From positions 212,122 through 276,121 of the forward strand of contig CAJIYH010000004.1 in NCBI GenBank assembly GCA_905181615.1: 64,000 bases of DNA. The letters run 5' to 3'. Source of the stretch: an uncultured Flavobacteriaceae bacterium. GTDB lineage: Bacteria > Bacteroidota > Bacteroidia > Flavobacteriales > Flavobacteriaceae. Positions 28,101 through 37,100 of the stretch are shown piece after piece. How positions within the stretch are numbered: the stretch's first letter is position 1; each line of letters begins with the position of its first letter. Under the pieces are notes generated by a model. That model did not search any database, had not been told where the DNA came from, and saw only the letters and a program-made list of their open reading frames with translations. The translations under genes were made by a program, and so were the position numbers.

Positions 28101-31100
28101 AGCAAATACAACCTACACAGTTTCATTATATGCAGCTGCACCCAACAATACTTATTATAATACTGTTCAAAACTACGAAAAATTGAGATTTGTAAGCAGA
28201 CCTCCTTCAGGTACAGACACATATTCAGATTATAATCGTGTAACAGGACCAGTAACTTCTAATAACTCTAATAGTGATACAGGTTGGAGTAGGTATTCTC
28301 ATACTTTTACAACCGGAGCAGCTGGAACCTATAGGGTTGGGTTTTCAGCTCCTTATTTTGGTAACAATTGGACAAGGGTTTGGGGGGTTCAATTAGAGGT
28401 TGGGAGTTCTGCTGGACGTTATAGCTATACTTTTAGTTCAACTCAACAAAACGCAGCAGAATCGATATTTGTTGATCCTAGTGAAAGTGCTCTCCCAGCA
28501 GGAGAAAGTGCAACATTTACTTCTTCGCAGATTATTACTCAGGAGATATTTGATCTGGCACCTGAAATTTCTAATTCTGTAACATTTACAGCTTCGTATA
28601 CCTCACCCGGCGGAATTTCAGGAACCGTACAAGGAGTTAGTGATGACGGAGATGATTCGGACGGTAACACAGAAAATGACCCAACAGTAACTTCTTTATC
28701 ACGGACGCAGGGTGTTGAGGTAACTAAAACATTCACTCTTACCGACGTTAACAGTAATACGAAAACAGATATTGGAGATCAAGTCAACTACACGATAACT
28801 ATATCAAACACAGGGAATACCTCTCTAAAATCTTTTACCGTAACAGATACTTTAAGTAGATCAAATGGTGAAACAGTAGCTACTTTAGGGACTGCATCAC
28901 TTACTACTGTAACCAGAAAGAACTTTTTTAATTACAGCTACACAATAGATGACAGTGGTTCTGGCTGGTCTGAATATCAAGGAATATCTGGTGCTTCTAA
29001 TCAAAATATTGAACCCCCTAATTCGGTACCATATTATTTCAACACAAATAGTGGAGCAGCTTATTCCACTGTAGATTCCTGGTTTCCAAATGAAGGCAAT
29101 GGAACTACTCCAGCATCCTCCTCGGGATCTTTGAATTTTAGTGATTCTGGGATTAGACCAGGGATAATATATACGTCAGGCACAGAAGAACAAGGATATC
29201 ATAATGGATACTGGGCTTATAAAATAGCATCTTTAGAAGAAGGACAGACTTATACTTTTTCCGTTTATGTAAAAGGAACAAATGGATCGCAACTTGACGA
29301 TTCATTCAGATTTATTATTGACAATGATAGTAATGCTCAAGACGCAACAGTAGTTTCTACAGATCAGTTTATGACAACAAGCTGGGTAAGAAAATCATAT
29401 ACTTTTACAGCTAGTTTCAGTGGAAATCATTATGTCGGAATTCATCCAACAAAGTATTCTACAAACTACTATTGGGGACTTCAATTAGAAAAAGGAAATT
29501 TACCTACCCGATTTATTTACACTTCCAATCTAACTCCTGAGGTCGCACTTCCACTACCTTTAAATGTCCCTTTGTCAACTTATATAGAATGGGCTTCTAA
29601 TCAGCCTGACTATAATAGCAGCACCTATGCAGCAGCTTTCATGAATGGAACTTCAGCATCTGACCAACAATACAGTTCTGGGCTTGCTTCCATTATCGAA
29701 GTTGAGCCGGAAAACTTCACTAATTTTGATAATAGACCGACGAGTGGTCACTTTGATAATGGAGGGCCGTATGAACATAATGGGCATCGTTATTATCGAG
29801 AAACTACCACCTGGGATTTTGCGACTCATAAATCTAATGCAACAGCTGCCTCGGGTTATCTGGCTGTTCCCAATACAAAAGCAGAATGGGATTTTTTAAA
29901 AAATATGATATCCACTAATTTTAGTAATGCAAATCATTATATAGGGGTATATCAAGACAATACAAGTAGTGATTTTACAAGTGATAATATTAAAGGTGGT
30001 TGGACTGTTACAGATGGAAGTGGCAGCACAGTTTTATTACCAGGGGAAATTACATCTTTAGCGCCAAATAGTGTTTCCATTCTAGAATACACCCACACTA
30101 TAACCCAAGCAGATGTTAATTCAGGAGGACTATCTAATTCCGTTATTGCTTCCGCGAATGGTTTCTCAACGGTAAGTGATACCTCAGATGACGGAGATGA
30201 TACTGATGGTAATTTAGTGGACGATCCAACAGTAACTGAACTTTCTAAAACATCATCACTCACTGTTGCAAAAACTGCAGTAGTTAGTGATGTTAATTCG
30301 GATAGTTTAAATGGGGTTGGTGATATTATTACCTATACAATCACAGTTACTAATACCGGAAACACAAAATTAAGTACGGTGACGTTAATTGACCAATTAA
30401 CAGACGCTTTAGGAAATGTTCTTTCACTAAACTCAACCCCAACTTATGTTTCATCATATGGAACTGGTTTAGTATCTGGGACACTTCAAAACCTTTTCAA
30501 ATATTCAAATTATATAGAGGATTCTAGTACATACTGGTTGGAAAATAATAATGGTCAGGCAACACCTCAAACTGAATATGGTTATGTTCCAAATATCCCC
30601 TACTATTTTAATGCAAATAGTGGAAGTTCTTACAGTGAAGTGGATCACGTTTTTACAACAGAAGGGTTTGGAGTTACAAGATCTCCATATACATATGCTG
30701 GAACTGATGCAAGAGTCCACACCTATTCAAGAGTATCAAATCAAAATAATGTCACTTATTATCATTATCAAAACGTTTCATTAGAAGCAAATACAACCTA
30801 CACAGTTTCATTATATGCAGCTGCACCCAACAATACTTATTATAATACTGTTCAAAACTACGAAAAATTGAGATTTGTAAGCAGACCTCCTTCAGGTACA
30901 GACACATATTCAGATTATAATCGTGTAACAGGACCAGTAACTTCTAATAACTCTAATAGTGATACAGGTTGGAGTAGGTATTCTCATACTTTTACAACCG
31001 GAGCAGCTGGAACCTATAGGGTTGGGTTTTCAGCTCCTTATTTTGGTAACAATTGGACAAGGGTTTGGGGGGTACAATTAGAAAAGGGGAGTAGCCCAAC

Positions 31101-34100
31101 TCGATATAATTATACATTCTCTTCACTCTCACCCTACATTGGCACAAAAGTCGGAACTGCAACAATAATAGATAATAATCAAATTTTAGAGAGTAACACT
31201 GGACTTGTTGGAGACTACTATGTCGATACATATACGGCAAGTTACACCATTACTCAATCTGATGTTGATAGTGGATTTGTATCAAATATCGCTACAATTA
31301 CCTCTATAGATCCAGATGGGAGCACCGTAGTTTCAGCTACAATCGATGATCCAACTGTAGTTTCATTAGCTACTACTCCAACTTTGGAAGTAATTAAGAC
31401 ATCAACGATAAGTGATGTTAACGCAAATGGATTAAATGACATTGGAGATATAATCACTTATTCAATTGTTGTTTCCAATACAGGTTATGTCACCTTATCA
31501 TCAATTACACCATTAGATACACCTACAGATTCTTCAGGAGCATCTTTAAGTCTTAATGCTCCACTTAGCACAGTAACTTCAACCTCTGGATCAACCTCAA
31601 GCACAATACTTCCAAATGGATCAACTACATTTACTGCCTCACTTACGGTAAATCAGCAGGCACTAAACAGTGGAGGCGTAACCAATACCATTTTAATTAC
31701 AGCTAGTAGTCCAGGTCAAACAGACAATGTCACTTCAACCCACCAAGTATATACTCAATTAACAACTGTCAGCCCTGTTATTGAAATCACAAAAACAGCA
31801 TCAATTACCGATAATGGAGATGGTGTAAATGGAGTGGCTGATATCATTACTTATAGTATAACCATTGAAAATAAGGGAAATGTTAATCTACAAAGCTTAG
31901 ATATTGATGATATTTTTACAGATGGTAATGGTAATTCAGTTTCTCTTGCACTTTCACCAACTTATCAATCAACAACTATATCTGGAACCACTTCTGCAAA
32001 TGACGATGGAATATTAGGAATCAATCATATTGATAATTATACAGCAAATTATGTTGTTAAGCAAGCAGATGTTGATAGCGGTAATTTATCAAATGTTGTT
32101 TCAGTTACTGCAAGTAGTCCAGGATTTACAGATGATGCATCCGATGTTTCTGATGATGGGGATGATTCCGACGGAAATACAGTTAATGATCCAACAGTAA
32201 CAACTTTTACACCTTCTGCATCTATTGAAATCACCAAAACTGCGACTATAAATGATGTTAATGGGAATTCTGAAAATGATTTAAATGATATTATCAGCTA
32301 TACATTTGAAGTTAAAAACACAGGTAATGTTAATCTTTCAACACCCACATTATCTGATTATTTATCTGATGGTGTTGGACTTGACCTTTCTTCAGAACTA
32401 AACGGTCCAACATATCAATCGCAAACTTTGAGTCCTTCAATTGTTGAATATACAGTTACGATAGCAAGTGTTTCTGGACAAAATAAATTCTTTATTGACG
32501 GGATTCAACAAAAAAATATTGTTTTCCAAAAAGGCTATACATATAGATTTATTCAAAGTGATGCTAGCAACAATTCACACCCAATTAATTTCAGTACAAT
32601 TTCTGATGGAACGCACAATTCAGGAACATCATACACTACAAGCATAACAAGCTCAGGTTCTCCTGGAAGTAGCAACGCATATACCCAGATATATATATCC
32701 GACTCTACACCAGCATTATATTATTATTGCGCTAATCACTCTGGTATGGGAGGAAATACATCCAGTATAGGAAGTGTTTCAGGTGTTCAAAATATTTTAA
32801 GACCCAATGAAATCGTAACTTATACCGCCTCTTACACTATATCAGGATCTTCTGCCAACACTGCATTTATAAGTAATGTGGCTTCTGTTACTGCATCTAG
32901 TCCCGGAAATTCAAATGATGTGAGTGACTTGTCTGATGATGGTGATAATAGCGATGGTAATACAACCAATGATCCTACAATTGTGGAATTAGTTCCAGAC
33001 CCTAAGATGGAAATTACCAAAACAGTAACTCAAACTGCTGATAATGGTGATGGCCTTTTAGGTACAGGGGATACAATAACCTATACAATTGTTGTTGAAA
33101 ATACTGGAAATTTATTGTTATCAGGTCTATCACTTTCAGATACAATGGCTGATGGTAACGGTAACTCTTTAAGTTTAGATTCTGGATTAACCTTTGTAAG
33201 CGCATCATTAGGCTCATCATCAGGAACTCTTCAACTAACAGAGGTTGCTACATTTACAGGAACTCACATCCTCACAAGACCTACAGTAAATAGTGGTCTT
33301 GTTTCTAACTCAATTTATGGACTTGCCAGTGCAGGGGATTTATCAAATAATGTTTCCGACACCTCTGATGATGGGGATGACTCTGACGGAAACTTAATTG
33401 ATGACCCTACAGTATTTAATATTCCTCAAGTACTGGATCTTAATGTAACAAAAACTCAAGCTCATTTGGATCTTGATGGTCTTGGGACCATCAATTTAGG
33501 AGATAAAATAATCTATACTATAGAAGTTAATAACCTAAGTAATGTAGAATTGACTTCGGTATCTTTAGTAGATACCTTTACTGATCTTCTGAGTAATACT
33601 TTAACATTAGATTCTGGACCTACCTTTATTAGCGCAAGCTTATCCTCTCCTTCAGGTACAATAAAATCAAATGAAGTTGCAACTTACACAGCAACTTTTA
33701 CAATAAATCAAGCAGCTATTGATGGAGCCGGGCTTTCTAATTCTGTGCTCGTTAGCTCTAGTAGTCCAGGACTATCTAATAATGTTACAGACACTTCCGA
33801 TGATGGGGATGATTCTGATGGTAATACCGACAATGATACTACTGTTACCGAGATCAATTTAATTTCAAGCCTTGATGTTACAAAAACAGCAACTGTAAAT
33901 GACACAAATTCAAATTCAAGAACAGATATAAATGACATAATAACCTATACTATTACAGTTTTAAATAATGGTGAAACAACTCTTACCGGTATATCTTTTA
34001 ATGATGTAATAACAACTTCTCTAGGCGCTCAACTATCTCTTACTGCTAATCCAGCAAGAATAAGTACATCTGATGGTTCACCTGTAGGAACACTTAAAGT

Positions 34101-37100
34101 GAGTGAAACAGCTTTGTATACTGCACAATTCATAATAAATCAAACCGCATATGATGCAGAGTTTATAAGTAATACGGTTACCGTTACTGCAAATTCAATA
34201 GGATTAACTGGTAATGTATCTGATACCTCTGACGATGGAGATGATAGTGATGGAAATACAGTAGATGATCCTACGGTTACTATAATGACTCCAAATTCCG
34301 AAATTGAAGCTACAAAAACCTACACAGTAATTGATGATGGTAATGGCAGTATCGATGTAGGAGATATTATTAAATTCAACATAACAGTTGAAAATACAGG
34401 GAATGCTCCACTCTCAGGTGTATCAATTACAGACTTATTATCCGACGGAAATGGAACCACAATTGCATTATCCGATGGGCCGTATTTTACGACAGCTTCA
34501 ATGGGCTCCACAGTTGGTAATTTACAAATAGGGGAAACAGGAAATTATGTTGCTTATTATACAATAACCCAATCGGCTTACGACTCATCAAGTATATCAA
34601 ATATTGTTTCTGTTACTGCTAGTAGTCCATATGGCACAAATGATACGACTGATCTGGGGGATGATGGCAATGACTTAGACGGAAATACAGTTGATGATCC
34701 CACAGTTGTTATTATTACCTCTGCAGCAGCAATGAATGTTGTTAAAATAGCTTCAGTTTACGATGATGGAGATGGTTTTACAAACTTTGGGGATACAATT
34801 AACTATACCATAACAGTTCAAAATACAGGAGCTTCAGCCTTAACCACCGTAACCTTAACAGATACCCTTACTGATAACGCAAGTAACACTTTGACCTTAA
34901 CCAACGGACCAAACTTTGTGTCTGCATCTCAGGGATCCTCTCAGGGAAACCTTAATGTTGGTGAAATTGCAACCTATTCGGCAAGTTATTTGATCGAAGC
35001 TGCTGCTGCAAATACAGGATCAATTTATAATCAAGTTGTTGCTGTTGCTAGTAGTCCAGGAGAATTAAATGATGTTACCGACACCTCAGATGATAATGAT
35101 GACTCTGATGGAAATACCACCAATGACAAGACGGTGGTTGAAATGGATTTTTCACCAATTATAGATATTACTAAAACGTCATCTCTGATTGATAATAATT
35201 CCAATTCTGTTACTGATTTGGGTGACACAATTGTTTATCAAATTTCAGTAAGAAATTCTGGGAATGTTTCACTAAGCAGCCTTGTCGTTACCGATACTTT
35301 AACCGATGCAAATCTTAATCCATTAACATTATCATCAGGTCCAAATTTTGTTTCCTCCTCTTCAAGTTCTTCTGAAGGTAGTCTTCTTGTTGGGGAGACA
35401 GCGACTTATTCTGCAACTTTTGTTATTGATCAAATAGCATTAGACTCAGGAGGTCTATTAAACTCTGTTTACGGATTGGCAAGTAGCCCTGGTAATAGTA
35501 ATAATGTTTCTGACACCTCAGATGATGGTGATGATAGTGACGGCAATACTGTTGATGATAAAACCCAGACAAATATAGATCAAAGTATAATTTTGGAAGC
35601 CACCAAGACAGCAACAGTAACAGATAATAACAGTAATGGTTCTACCGACTTGGGCGATACGATTGTTTATACGATTACGGTAGAGAACAAGGGTAACGTA
35701 ACACTATCTAGTATAGGCTTAACCGATACCTTATTGGATGGAGATGGTTCAGCTCTTAGTTTATCAAGTGGTCCAGTGTTTACATCAGCGAGTGCTTCAT
35801 CAGCTCAAGGAACCTTGCTTGTAGGAGAGACAGCGAGTTATACGGCGAGTTATACGATAACCCAATTAGCATTAGATACGGGAAGTATAAGCAACAGTGT
35901 TTTAGTAACTGGAAGCAGTCCAGGTCAGAGTAATAATGTAACGGACACTTCAGATGACGGAGATGACAGTGACGGCAATACAGAAGACGACACCACAGAT
36001 ATAACAATAAGCAACACTCCATCTTTAGAAGTAACTAAGACAGCAGCGATAACCGATAATGGTGATGGTGCAGTCGGTAAAGGAGATGTGGTTCAGTATA
36101 CAATCTCTGTGATTAACAACGGTAATGTTACCTTATCTAGTTTAAGTGTAGCAGATGTTTTAAGTGATTTAAATTCAGGAACACTATCACTTAGTTTTGG
36201 TCCATCATTCTCGGGCTCGTCACAGGGATCTGCACAAGGAACTCTTAAGGTAGGCGAGACAGCAAGTTATATTGCTTATTTCATAATTAACCAAGCAGCA
36301 GTAGATGCAGGAGGCTTATCGAATCAGGCATCAGCTACGGCAAGTAGTCCAGGGAATAGTAATGATGTTACTGATATGTCTGATGACGGGGATGATAGTG
36401 ATGGCAATCTAATTAATGATCCAACTGTCACTACAATTACTACATCTAGTTCACTAGAGGTAACAAAAACAGCAGCTGTAACTGATAATGGTGATGGTAA
36501 TACAGGAGCTTCTGACGTAATCAACTATACCATTACAGTAGAGAATAAGGGTAATGTTACTTTATCTGGCTTAACCTTGGTTGATACCTTAACAGATGGA
36601 AGTGGCGGATCACTTACACTTACTAATGGTCCATCGTTCTCATCGACAACCTTAGGGTCTTCCCCAGGTACACTAAAGCCGAATGAGGTAGCAACCTATA
36701 GTGGATACTATATCATCAGTGCAAATGCAGCGTTAACTTCTAGTATAAATAACAGTGTATTAGCTACAGCGAGTAGTCCAGGCCAGAGTAATAATGTAAC
36801 GGATACTTCTGACGATGGAGACGATAGTGATGGTAATACAGAGGATGATGTAACAGTTGTTGACATTAGTCCAAACCCTGGAATTGAGGCAACTAAAACA
36901 GCTATAGTTATCGATTCAAATTCTAACTCAGCAAATGATCAGGGTGATATAATAGTTTATACAATAACAACTGAAAACACTGGAAACGTAACCCTTACTG
37001 GTGTAAATTTGACAGATACATTAACAGATAATTCAGGAAACGCTCTTACCTTAACTAGTGGTCCCATCTTTAATTCTGCAAGCGCTTCTTCTTCTGCTGG

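Noticed and set aside
27820..30784. Identical antisense and alternate-frame ORFs of 71 and 77 codons at 27.8 and 30.5 kb
   Set aside because: They are shadows of the duplicated binding domain; their identity only reflects the DNA duplication.
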